Below the pieces are notes generated by a model. The model did not search any database. It saw only the letters and a program-made list of their open reading frames with translations, and was not told where the DNA came from. Below, piece after piece: positions 16,203 through 22,834 of a DNA stretch of 64,000 bases. Both the position numbers and the translations under genes were made by a program. The DNA lies in NCBI GenBank assembly GCA_963601575.1, contig CAVCFO010000005.1, positions 18,641-82,640 on the forward strand, read 5' to 3'. The DNA is from CAG-238 sp963601575 (lineage in GTDB: Bacteria; Bacillota; Clostridia; Peptostreptococcales; Anaerovoracaceae). Positions within the stretch are counted from its first letter, which is position 1; the number at the start of each line of letters is the position of its first letter.

Positions 16203-16433
16203 TTATGACATACCTCCACCAAGCGCAAATTCCCGAAACTCCCCGCAAAGTTCCTCTGCAAGGTAATCGTCGCTCATGCAGTGCATATCGGAAATCCCGT
16301 GGCTCATCAAATCGTAGGTGCAAGAAGCATAGAAAAAATTCAGTGCTTCTGCAAGGGTCAGTTCTGCCCGCTTCGCAAAATTCGCCACCACCCGCGCATA
16401 TTTTTTCTGCAATAGAATCGGATTCGCATTCAT
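16203..16433 (-). CDS. DUF3791 family protein (second copy)
   Basis: A 76-residue helical protein: NPILLQKKYARVVANFAKRAELTLAEALNFFYASCTYDLMSHGISDMHCMSDDYLAEEL spans the domain and the pattern of an N-terminal helix, an ALNFFY segment and a late SDDYLAEEL is typical of DUF3791. Its ATG overlaps the stop of the DUF3990 gene by four bases. By position it would be the partner of the DUF3990 protein, perhaps an antidote. Confidence 0.75.
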   Translation of the reverse strand: MNANPILLQKKYARVVANFAKRAELTLAEALNFFYASCTYDLMSHGISDMHCMSDDYLAEELCGEFREFALGGGMS

Positions 16434-16903
16434 ATTTTTTCACTCCCCACGAATTTCAAACTTTTATCGATCAATGCCTGCGAGCGAAAACAGTACTGCA
16501 AATTCGGCTGTTCATACCGCAGTCGTTTCAACGCTTCTTTCTTTTCAATCAAACCGTCAAAATAAAGTTCAATCGTATTAAACACCTTATCGTTTGCCGC
16601 GCCGCCTGACACGAAATCAAACTCGCTCATATCCTTTCCGCTGCGACAGGCTACAATAAAATCAAGCCATTCTTCCGAGTATTTCTCGAAGTGAAGCACT
16701 TGAAATTGCGCAAGATTTTCCTGTGAAAATTCGTATCTGCTTATAATTCCCGCTTTTCCTTGGCGCAGAAACTTTCCGCACCAGTTTTTCGCTTGCTCGC
16801 GAAGCGGCGTTGCATAGAAGCCTCTCCCAAAATCGACCCGTGGCCTGGAGTGAACAATGTCCGGGGACTCTATCTCTAAGTACGAACCGTGATATATTAT
16901 CAT
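16430..16903 (-). CDS. DUF3990 family protein, ADP-ribosyltransferase-like
   Basis: A 157-residue protein that begins MIIYHGSYLEIESPD and continues VDFGRGFYATPLREQAKNW. The histidine of YHGS, the tyrosine of GFYAT and a later glutamate (residues about 5, 30 and 70-75) resemble the H-Y-E arrangement of ADP-ribosyltransferase folds, with which DUF3990 has been grouped. The C-terminal part has FDFVSGGAANDKVFNTI and NLQYCFRSQALI, usual for the family. It sits between two DUF3791 genes with four-base overlaps on both sides. A toxin that modifies a host target, neutralised by a DUF3791 protein, is a reasonable inference but no activity is shown here. Confidence 0.75.
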   Translation of the reverse strand: MIIYHGSYLEIESPDIVHSRPRVDFGRGFYATPLREQAKNWCGKFLRQGKAGIISRYEFSQENLAQFQVLHFEKYSEEWLDFIVACRSGKDMSEFDFVSGGAANDKVFNTIELYFDGLIEKKEALKRLRYEQPNLQYCFRSQALIDKSLKFVGSEKI

Positions 16904-17145
16904 ACACGCACACCTCTTTCCTCCATAACTCCCAGAATATCATCGACAATGTACTCCTTATCCTGTGTATGCAAAGCCTCGTAGCAAGGAATGATGTAGT
17001 CATATAGAATATTGCTTGTTACCGTAAGAGCATAGAAAACTTTTTCGCCGCTTTCGCCAAGCCGCCCGGCAACATTTTCTATACAAAAAATAGCAAATTC
17101 CAGTTCCCGTATATTTTTAATTTTTTCGCATCCGTTCTTTGCCAT
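16900..17145 (-). CDS. DUF3791 family protein (first copy)
   Basis: An 81-residue helical protein: ELEFAIFCIENVAGRLGESGEKVFYALTVTSNILYDYIIPCYEALHTQDKEYIVDDILGVMEERG covers the domain. It is the first gene of the three-gene operon and its stop overlaps the DUF3990 start. It differs strongly in sequence from the second copy at 16203-16433, so they are not a recent duplication. Confidence 0.75.
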   Translation of the reverse strand: MAKNGCEKIKNIRELEFAIFCIENVAGRLGESGEKVFYALTVTSNILYDYIIPCYEALHTQDKEYIVDDILGVMEERGVRV

Positions 17146-17326
17146 GCCGCCTCACCTTTGCGCCTTGCCGTATTTTCGTTCACATATCTTAAGGTCAATT
17201 CGCCTCGTTCTCATATGCTAATTGTATTATAGATTCGGGCAGAATGCAAGAGGGGGCAGTAATTATCGCAATTCCCGTACTTATAAATCTCAAACCTTTT
17301 GAGGAGTTCCCTATTCAGGTTTGCAT

Positions 17327-17474
17327 CAGTAGATTTTAAGAATCGCAATATTTTTTAGGCAGATTTTTGTTTCTATCATAGATTTGCCGAATTTTCTCCA
17401 TCAAAAAGGAGCCTGCCCTCCGATCAATGTCATTAAGTTGTGCTGACATTGACCCTCCGGTATGCTCCTTGATT
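17327..17474. repeat. Intergenic repeat element, copy 2
   Basis: Matches 13705-13816 from TAGATTTT through ATCGCAATATTTTTT, AGGCAGATTTTTGTTT, CATAGATTTGCCGAATTTTC to AAAAAGGAGC, and again at TATGCTCCTTGATT. Between the two hairpin arms this copy carries about 40 extra bases that themselves form an inverted repeat. The -10 element seen in copy 1 is absent and no DUF4143 gene is attached. Confidence 0.65.
17406..17471 (-). terminator. Terminator after the pantothenate transporter gene
   Basis: GGAGC (17408-17412) pairs with GCTCC (17464-17468), and inside them TCAATGTCA (17424-17432) pairs with TGACATTGA (17444-17452). A T run follows on the minus strand. Confidence 0.6.
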
Positions 17475-17497
17475 TTTGATTCTCGGTTTTTTCTTAT

Positions 17498-18109
17498 CTA
17501 CAGTCTTACGGTTTTTGAAAGCACCTTCGATACCGTGCCTGCCGCGATAAAATTCACCGCAGCCTCCACGCAGCCGTTTACGCCTATGAAAGCTACCAGG
17601 AACGGCCAAACCGCATCCGTCGGCAGATTCCAACCTGCCATCGTGGAGATAAATGTGCTGTTACTCCAGAAGAGCAGGATAATGCAAAGCATAAAGAACA
17701 GCGTGTTAAGAAGCGCTGTCGCAAGGGATGCGACGAAATACGGCGCGGTCTTCATCTTGCCGCTTTTTTTCATCGCCTTGAACAAAAGCCCCGAAAGCCA
17801 GCCGCACAGGATCCTTGGAACTATGCAGGTTATGAGAGTTGCTACCGGGTTGATTCCAAGAAGCAGCGCGCCAAAAGCCGAGGCTCCGAAGCACTGGATA
17901 AAGCTTGTTACTCCGAAGATCCCGCCAAGGATTGCTCCCGCTGCGGGTCCTAAGATAATCGCTCCGATGGCAACCGGAAGGATCATAAAGGTAATTTCGA
18001 TGGGACCTGCCTTGAGGTACCCCAGAGGTGTGTACGCGAAGATCAGCATAACCGCTACAAGTATGGCCATCTGTACCATCTTTTGCGTCCGCGTATTGAT
18101 GTTTTTCAT
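17498..18109 (-). CDS. panT: ECF transporter S component, probably for pantothenate
   Basis: A 203-residue membrane protein with about six helices and the ECF S-component pattern (QMAILVAVMLIFAYTPLGYLKAGPIEITFMILPVAIGAIILGPAAGAILGGIFG region; conserved APPxG-like turns). S components bind the vitamin and share a common energising module that is not encoded here. The gene lies 46 bases after coaX on the same strand, and pantothenate kinase is the first step of CoA synthesis, so pantothenate is the likely substrate. The symbol is by context; a related pantothenate-derived compound is possible. Confidence 0.8.
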   Translation of the reverse strand: MKNINTRTQKMVQMAILVAVMLIFAYTPLGYLKAGPIEITFMILPVAIGAIILGPAAGAILGGIFGVTSFIQCFGASAFGALLLGINPVATLITCIVPRILCGWLSGLLFKAMKKSGKMKTAPYFVASLATALLNTLFFMLCIILLFWSNSTFISTMAGWNLPTDAVWPFLVAFIGVNGCVEAAVNFIAAGTVSKVLSKTVRL

Positions 18110-18155
18110 TTGTTTTTCCTTTCCGCTGTCGCCCCGCTGCTCGCGGGTGCAACGC

Positions 18156-18932
18156 TTACTTTAATTTATTTTTATGATACAGGATTTTTAGCCCCTCAAG
18201 GGTCAAATCCGGTTCATACTGTATTGGTGTTTCGCAAAGCGGCAGGATTATATCCGCAAGCCCGCCTGTTGCGATAACGCGCAAATCGCCTGTTTGCAGC
18301 TCCTTTTGTATCTTTGCACGGAATCCGTCGATCATCAAGGCGTGTCCGTTCAAAACGCCCGAATTCATTGACTCACGGCTGTTTTTTCCGATGAGCCTTT
18401 TCGGCATTGCGATGGAAACGTCCGGAAGCTCAGATGCCTGCATTGAGAGCGCGTCCAGGGACACTCTGACTCCCGGCGCGATGATAACTCCTGCAAGTGC
18501 GCTATTTTTGTCTATGACGGTCAATGTTGTTGCCGTCCCGAAATCTATGATTAAAAGCGGAGACTTGCCTTTTGACAGCGCCGAAACCGCATTCGCCACG
18601 ATATCTGCGCCAAGCTCAGTCTGACTGTCTATCTTGATATTCAGTCCCGTCTTGATTCCGGGCCCTACCTCCAGCGATTTTATTCCAAACAGCCTGTCTA
18701 TGGCGGAGGCAACCGCAAGGGTAAGAGGCGGCACCACCGACGCCACAATGCTGCCGTCTATGCTTTCGAGGCTAAGGGTATTAAGTTCAAAGATTCCCTT
18801 TAGCAGCACCGCATATTCGTCTGCGCTCTTGGCTCTGTCTGCTGAAATTTTGCTCCTCAGTTTGAGGCTGCCGTCTTTCGAAAAAACTCCTATATCTATG
18901 CTGGAATTTCCGATGTCAAGTGCAAGCAGCAT
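18156..18932 (-). CDS. coaX: Type III pantothenate kinase
   Basis: A 258-residue enzyme that phosphorylates pantothenate with ATP to start CoA synthesis. The actin-like ATPase motifs are present: DIGNSSIDIGVF (residues 5-16), GPGIKTGLNIKIDSQTELGADIV, IIDFGTATTLTVID and a late GGLADIILP. CoaX is not inhibited by CoA and needs a monovalent cation (family knowledge). It lies directly upstream of a vitamin transporter gene, consistent with an uptake-and-trap pair. Confidence 0.94.
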   Translation of the reverse strand: MLLALDIGNSSIDIGVFSKDGSLKLRSKISADRAKSADEYAVLLKGIFELNTLSLESIDGSIVASVVPPLTLAVASAIDRLFGIKSLEVGPGIKTGLNIKIDSQTELGADIVANAVSALSKGKSPLLIIDFGTATTLTVIDKNSALAGVIIAPGVRVSLDALSMQASELPDVSIAMPKRLIGKNSRESMNSGVLNGHALMIDGFRAKIQKELQTGDLRVIATGGLADIILPLCETPIQYEPDLTLEGLKILYHKNKLK

Positions 18933-18995
18933 GGCTTTTCCTCCTGTATTTTCTGTTCTATATATTTTATGCTATATTTATCCTATGCTCTCGGA

Positions 18996-19877
18996 CTATG
19001 CTCTTGGATGCGCTCTGTCGTACACATCCTTGATTCTGTTTTTTACCACCGCAAGATATGCCTGTGTTGCGGAAATATCCTCGTGTCCCATAAGCTCTTG
19101 CAGGGATTTGACGTCTGCGCCGTTTTGGAGCATGTGTACCGCAAAGGAATTGCGGATTACCTGAGGGGTCAGACTTATCGGAAGCTCCGCCGCCTCGCCG
19201 TACTCTTTGAGCACCTTCCAAAGTCCCTGACGTGTTATGGGTTTTCCTGCATAGTTGACGAAGAGGAACTCGGATTCGTTTCTCCTGAGCAAAATCTCGC
19301 GGGCGTTATCGCAATAGTTTTCGATCGCTTTTCTGCAGATTTTGCCCATCGGTATTATCCGCGCCTTGCCCGTCTGAGGGGTGCATTTGACAAAGCCCAT
19401 CCGAAGGTTCAAATCATCCATACGCATCTGGATCAGCTCGCTTGCACGCATTCCGGTCGCATATAGCATTTCTAGAATCGCTCTGTCGCGGATGCCTTTC
19501 GTATCACCCTTCGGCATTTGCATGAGCCTGTCTATATCTTCAATACTTATGTACTCAATTTCTTTCTTTTCCACCCTTGGCACCTTGATCCCATCCACAG
19601 GATTTTCCCGAATTATGCCCTTTTTCACGAGAAAGCGGTAGTAGGCTCTGAGGGATGCAAGCTTCCTGCTGAGCGTCGCCCTCGACATATCATCGCCTCT
19701 AAGCTCAATCAAATATGCCATAACCTCGGTACTTGCAGCATCCTCGGGATTCTCGACTCCCCTCTTTTGGATAAAATCCCCGTAGCTTTTGATGTCCCGG
19801 ATATACGCTCTCTGGGTGTTCTGGGACATATTTTTTTCTTTTGAAAGATAATCTGCATATTCCGGATAATTTATCAT
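18996..19877 (-). CDS. XerC/XerD-like tyrosine recombinase with Gln in place of the HxxR histidine
   Basis: A 293-residue tyrosine recombinase. Residues 1-90 are the SAM-like DNA-binding domain and 105-290 the catalytic domain. Arg144 (TGMRASELI), Lys171, Arg242, His265 (MGHEDISA) and the nucleophile Tyr274 (QAYLAV) are present, but the position normally held by histidine in PHxLRH is glutamine (TPQVIRNSF, Gln239). The length is that of Xer proteins that resolve chromosome dimers. It may be the housekeeping Xer of this organism or a specialised relative; no attachment site is seen nearby. It lies 63 bases before coaX. Confidence 0.87.
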   Translation of the reverse strand: MINYPEYADYLSKEKNMSQNTQRAYIRDIKSYGDFIQKRGVENPEDAASTEVMAYLIELRGDDMSRATLSRKLASLRAYYRFLVKKGIIRENPVDGIKVPRVEKKEIEYISIEDIDRLMQMPKGDTKGIRDRAILEMLYATGMRASELIQMRMDDLNLRMGFVKCTPQTGKARIIPMGKICRKAIENYCDNAREILLRRNESEFLFVNYAGKPITRQGLWKVLKEYGEAAELPISLTPQVIRNSFAVHMLQNGADVKSLQELMGHEDISATQAYLAVVKNRIKDVYDRAHPRA

Positions 19878-19973
19878 CTTGCGTCTCCTGACCGTTAGTT
19901 ATGCTAAAAGTATAATACTTATGGCCTATAATTTCAACGAAAAAATAGTTTTGTGTCGAATTTTGTCAAAGCG

Positions 19974-20029
19974 CGCGGTGCACTGCTTCTGTCTATTTCC
20001 CACGCGGTGCACTGCTTCTGTCTATTTCC
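19974..20029. repeat. 29-base tandem duplication at the end of the NUDIX gene
   Basis: The 27-base unit beginning CGCGGTGCACTGC and ending TCTATTTCC occurs at 19974-20000 and 20003-20029, identical in both and separated by CA. The second copy contains the stop codon of the NUDIX gene (20022-20024), so the 3' end of the gene is repeated outside it. Confidence 0.85.
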
Positions 20030-20579
20030 TGCGTACCTTGAGCTTTCCTTCTTCTAACAGGTTTTTTGCTGTCATAATTGCGATGATGGTCTTGGCATCC
20101 TGCAATTTCCCTTCCATCGCCATCCTATAAGCATCCTCGATCTCATATTCTTCGATGTCAATTGCCTCATTTTCGTCGAAATTCGTCTCTCCCGGCGCAA
20201 GCTCCTCGCATAGATAAAGATAAAGCACCTCCTCCGAGTAGCCCACAGACGGATAAAAGCTCATCAGAAAGCTGATTTTGCCTGCCGTATATCCCGTTTC
20301 CTCCTTGAGCTCGCGCTTTGCTGCAACCTCTGGCAACTCGCCCGGGTCTATCTTTCCTGCCGGAACCTCCAGCATTACACGGCCTGCTGCCTTGCGATAC
20401 TGTCTTACCATAACGAGCCTTCCTGCGTCCGTTATTGCTGCCAAAACCGCACCGCCGTTATGTTCGACGATTTCGCGCATCGATGTTCCGTGCTGTACGC
20501 TCACCTTATCTCTGCGCAGGTTTATGATTGTACCTTCGTATATTCTTTCGCTCTTTATCGTCTTTTCTTCGAATGTCAT
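20022..20579 (-). CDS. NUDIX hydrolase, probable ADP-ribose pyrophosphatase
   Basis: A 185-residue hydrolase. The Nudix box is GKIDPGELPEVAAKRELKEETGY in outline (G..5..E..7..REx2EExGY), preceded by RQYRKAAGRVMLEVPAG, which is typical of ADP-ribose pyrophosphatases that split ADP-ribose into AMP and ribose 5-phosphate. The start is ATG 20579, behind GGGAGATATAAT; an upstream TTG-type extension would add 34 residues unlike the family. The last residues are KVRRK followed by the stop, inside a tandem duplication. Confidence 0.88.
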   Translation of the reverse strand: MTFEEKTIKSERIYEGTIINLRRDKVSVQHGTSMREIVEHNGGAVLAAITDAGRLVMVRQYRKAAGRVMLEVPAGKIDPGELPEVAAKRELKEETGYTAGKISFLMSFYPSVGYSEEVLYLYLCEELAPGETNFDENEAIDIEEYEIEDAYRMAMEGKLQDAKTIIAIMTAKNLLEEGKLKVRRK

Positions 20580-20805
20580 ATTATATCTCCCTGTTTTTTG
20601 AAGTAAGTTTTCTTTTATTTCTTTGCTAATATTATCACATATCTTTCCAAAAGAAAAGAGCTTGCTGTCAAAGAAAAGCATACTGAAAGCATGCCGGTTA
20701 TAGATTATATGTACAATTATGTGTCATTTTTTTCGATGGAGGCGCAAAATCGTAACAATTTTTTTCGGATTTAAAACTTTTTTCACATTTTTTTCACAGA
20801 AACAC

Positions 20806-20834
20806 TTGCAATTTTCCAGTTTTATGACTATAAT
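20806..20834 (+). promoter_or_regulatory. Promoter reading toward the YprB-like gene
   Basis: TTGCAA (20806-20811), 17 bases, then TATAAT (20829-20834). Transcription would begin near 20841, which is 144 bases before the start codon. Confidence 0.75.
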
Positions 20835-20840
20835 AAGAAC

Positions 20841-20927
20841 GTGGTTATCCCCCCTGATAACCTCATAATCTCAAATCCAAAATACCCCTTTTGAACAAAG
20901 TAGACTGCTCCCCTGCAGTCTATTTTG
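20841..20927 (+). ncRNA. Possible short structured RNA or attenuated leader
   Basis: From the predicted transcription start the RNA would open with the hairpin GGTTATC (20843-20849) / GATAACC (20856-20862), then an unpaired stretch, then TAGACTGC (20901-20908) / GCAGTCTA (20915-20922) followed by TTTTGTTA. The second hairpin looks like an intrinsic terminator, so transcription could end after about 85 bases or be controlled there. It matches no RNA family I know. Confidence 0.4.
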
Positions 20928-20984
20928 TTATCAGGCATTATAAATATATATACAAATAAATGTATACGAAAGGCGAAATTGTCT

Positions 20985-21953
20985 ATGCAGATTTTCGAAT
21001 ATGAACACCAAGCCGAATATTTTAATTCCAAAATCTTAAATAAGTATCTGGGCGATATGCGCCTTGGGGTATTCGATATAGAAACTCTTGGGCTTTATCC
21101 GAAATATAATCCGATCGTTCTTGCGGGGATCATGAGCGTTTCGCCTGACGGCGATTGCAATCTTTGCCAGCTTTTTGCGGAAAGCAGCAGGCCCGATGAG
21201 GAGCGACTTTTGCTAAAAGCCCTTGAAGATGAGCTTTCGAAGCTTGATTGCATACTCACATATAACGGCAGATATTTTGATATTCCCTATGTTAAGGAAC
21301 GAGCGGCAAAGCTTGGACTTTGTGGCTACCAGATCCATCCCTTCAATATCGACCTGCTGCTCTTCCTGCGCCACCATAGCGCACTTCGAGACACCATCGG
21401 CAGTCTCAAGCAGAAAAATGTCGAAAGCTACATGGGTCTTGCTCCCTGCCGCGGCGACGAAATTTCCGGTGGCGACAGCGTTATGCTCTACAAGGAGTTT
21501 GAGAAATGCCCGGACGAAAACAGAAAAGCCGCCCTGCGTGAAAAAATTCTTCTTCACAACCATGACGACCTGCTTCAGCTTTATAAAATTCTGCCCGTGA
21601 TTTTGCAAACGGATATACATGGGGCGATGAATAAGCTGGGATTTCCTGTCAAGGGCGAATGCGGCTGGGGGAATCTCCACATAAAGTCAATCAAAGTCAC
21701 CTCAGGTGGGCTTTCGGTAAGCGGAACATACTGCGGAGATGGCCTCGCCTTTCGGTCTTTTGCCACCCGCGAAATGCCATATAGCTGCATTTTCGATACC
21801 GACCGTAGTTTCACCGCCGAGCTTCCCCTTCACGGGCTGAAAGCCAAGCTGACAGATCCTATGGAAATAAACGAGCTTGCAAAGGCGCTGCTTGTCCGTT
21901 TCATGCGTGATAATCCAGTCAACGCTTATATGTCAGCGCTTCTCGACTGTTAA
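20985..21953 (+). CDS. RNase H-like 3'-5' exonuclease domain protein (YprB family)
   Basis: A 322-residue protein. Residues about 25-190 form a DnaQ-like exonuclease domain with the acidic residues in GVFDIETLGL, an aspartate in YNGRYFDIPYV, and the final histidine and aspartate in LLHNHDDLLQLYKI. This is the family of Bacillus YprB. The C-terminal 130 residues have no domain I recognise. I start at ATG 20985; the in-frame TTG at 20925 lies inside a terminator-like hairpin. Its biological role (DNA or RNA processing) is unknown. Alone on the plus strand between minus-strand genes. Confidence 0.82.
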   Translation: MQIFEYEHQAEYFNSKILNKYLGDMRLGVFDIETLGLYPKYNPIVLAGIMSVSPDGDCNLCQLFAESSRPDEERLLLKALEDELSKLDCILTYNGRYFDIPYVKERAAKLGLCGYQIHPFNIDLLLFLRHHSALRDTIGSLKQKNVESYMGLAPCRGDEISGGDSVMLYKEFEKCPDENRKAALREKILLHNHDDLLQLYKILPVILQTDIHGAMNKLGFPVKGECGWGNLHIKSIKVTSGGLSVSGTYCGDGLAFRSFATREMPYSCIFDTDRSFTAELPLHGLKAKLTDPMEINELAKALLVRFMRDNPVNAYMSALLDC

Positions 21954-22120
21954 GAGCTCAGGCCTCCTCTGCTGTGCTTCCGTAAGAAGTCCGCAATCAG
22001 TCCCTCGTCCGTGCAACGTTTCACCGCAAGACTGATGGCTCCCGTTCCTGCATAGAAAACATAAAATTCCGGTGCGGTCTTTGTGGTGTGGGGATTCACA
22101 TCTTCACGCGCATTATTTGT
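21950..22120 (-). pseudogene. Possible remnant of a Rpn/PD-(D/E)XK transposase-like gene C-terminus
   Basis: An open frame without a start codon runs from about 22120 to the stop at 21950-21952. It reads FYVFYAGTGAISLAVKRC then TDEGLIADFLRKHSRGG, which recalls the C-terminal helix of Rpn-family nucleases (a cysteine followed by a GILxxFL pattern). It overlaps both flanking genes only at their stops. With about 55 residues the identification is weak. Confidence 0.3.
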
Positions 22121-22538
22121 TCAGCAAAACGATTCCCACAAGGCAAACTGCGATTCCCGCTACCTTGGTGGCTGTAAGGGCTTCGTGATAAATCAGCACG
22201 CCCACGAGGAGCAGGGCGATTGCAACAAAAATCGCCTGAACGATATTCCCTAGGGAAACTTCCCAACCCGCCTTGTACATGAAGATTGCACCAACTTCAA
22301 GACCAACTACCGCAAGCCCAAGCACAAAGGGCGTCCAGTTAAGACTCGAAAGCTGAGAGCTTATGCTTTCACCGTTTCCTATGGTCAGATAAAGAGCGAT
22401 GGAAACTGCCGCCCCTACGATATAGGTTATCGCCATACAAAGAAACGAGTCAAGCCCCGCAGGCAGGGATTTTGCGGTGATGTGATAAAATACGTTGGAA
22501 AGTACCAACAATCCGATGGGCCAATAATATGCAAACAT
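22113..22538 (-). CDS. Small EamA/DMT-type membrane protein
   Basis: A 141-residue protein of four or five hydrophobic helices ending VAGIAVCLVGIVLLNK, the usual end of one EamA half. Full DMT transporters have ten helices, so this is a half-size form that would act as a dimer, as in SMR-like members. The substrate is unknown. Its leader (22561-22670) has a hairpin that could control expression. The ribosome binding site is GGAGG, ten bases before the ATG. Confidence 0.8.
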   Translation of the reverse strand: MFAYYWPIGLLVLSNVFYHITAKSLPAGLDSFLCMAITYIVGAAVSIALYLTIGNGESISSQLSSLNWTPFVLGLAVVGLEVGAIFMYKAGWEVSLGNIVQAIFVAIALLLVGVLIYHEALTATKVAGIAVCLVGIVLLNK

Positions 22539-22560
22539 TTTTCTTTACCTCCGTTTTTTT

Positions 22561-22670
22561 AGAATCCATAGCAAAAGCGACGCACCCCGTATCTTCTAAG
22601 GCCTAACGATACGAAATCCGTCGCTTATAAGCGTTTCTCACCCGGCGGCGAGCATGGTCTTATTTTTCTT
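22561..22670 (-). promoter_or_regulatory. Structured leader of the EamA-like gene, possible attenuator
   Basis: AGCGACG (22576-22582) pairs with CGTCGCT (22619-22625), enclosing CGTATC (22588-22593) paired with GATACG (22608-22613); a short T run follows on the minus strand. The palindrome CGCTTATAAGCG (22622-22633) overlaps one outer arm, so the two structures exclude each other, as in an attenuator or riboswitch. I cannot match it to a guanidine, manganese, fluoride or preQ1 class. Confidence 0.4.
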
Positions 22671-22834
22671 TGTTGTTCTTGAGAATCAGTCTACCATACT
22701 TTGAGGAATATGTCCAGTAGGTTGAACTGAGCTTCGGGCAGTTTGCCGAAGTTTGCCGAAGTGATCTTGGAAACTTTCTTTGAACTTGCAAGCCCTAGCT
22801 TCCATATAATGCCTGCTGCTCTTGGCGCAAGCTG

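Larger units (their letters stand above)
17146..17497. other. Intergenic region between the DUF3791 operon and the pantothenate transporter gene
   Basis: Holds a TATAAT for the DUF3791 operon on the minus strand near 17220-17226 without a good -35 hexamer, repeat copy 2 (17327-17474) and its terminator hairpin. No gene seen. Confidence 0.55.
20580..20984. other. Divergent intergenic region with a structured leader
   Basis: Between the NUDIX gene (minus) and the YprB-like gene (plus). On the minus strand TGATAATAT around 20630 is a probable extended -10 of the NUDIX gene. On the plus strand the promoter at 20806-20834 and two hairpins are described separately. Nothing else is evident. Confidence 0.5.

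Noticed and set aside
22735..22765. Tandem GTTTGCCGAA as a third copy of the intergenic repeat
   Set aside because: Only ten bases are shared with the element and no hairpin or flanking similarity is present.
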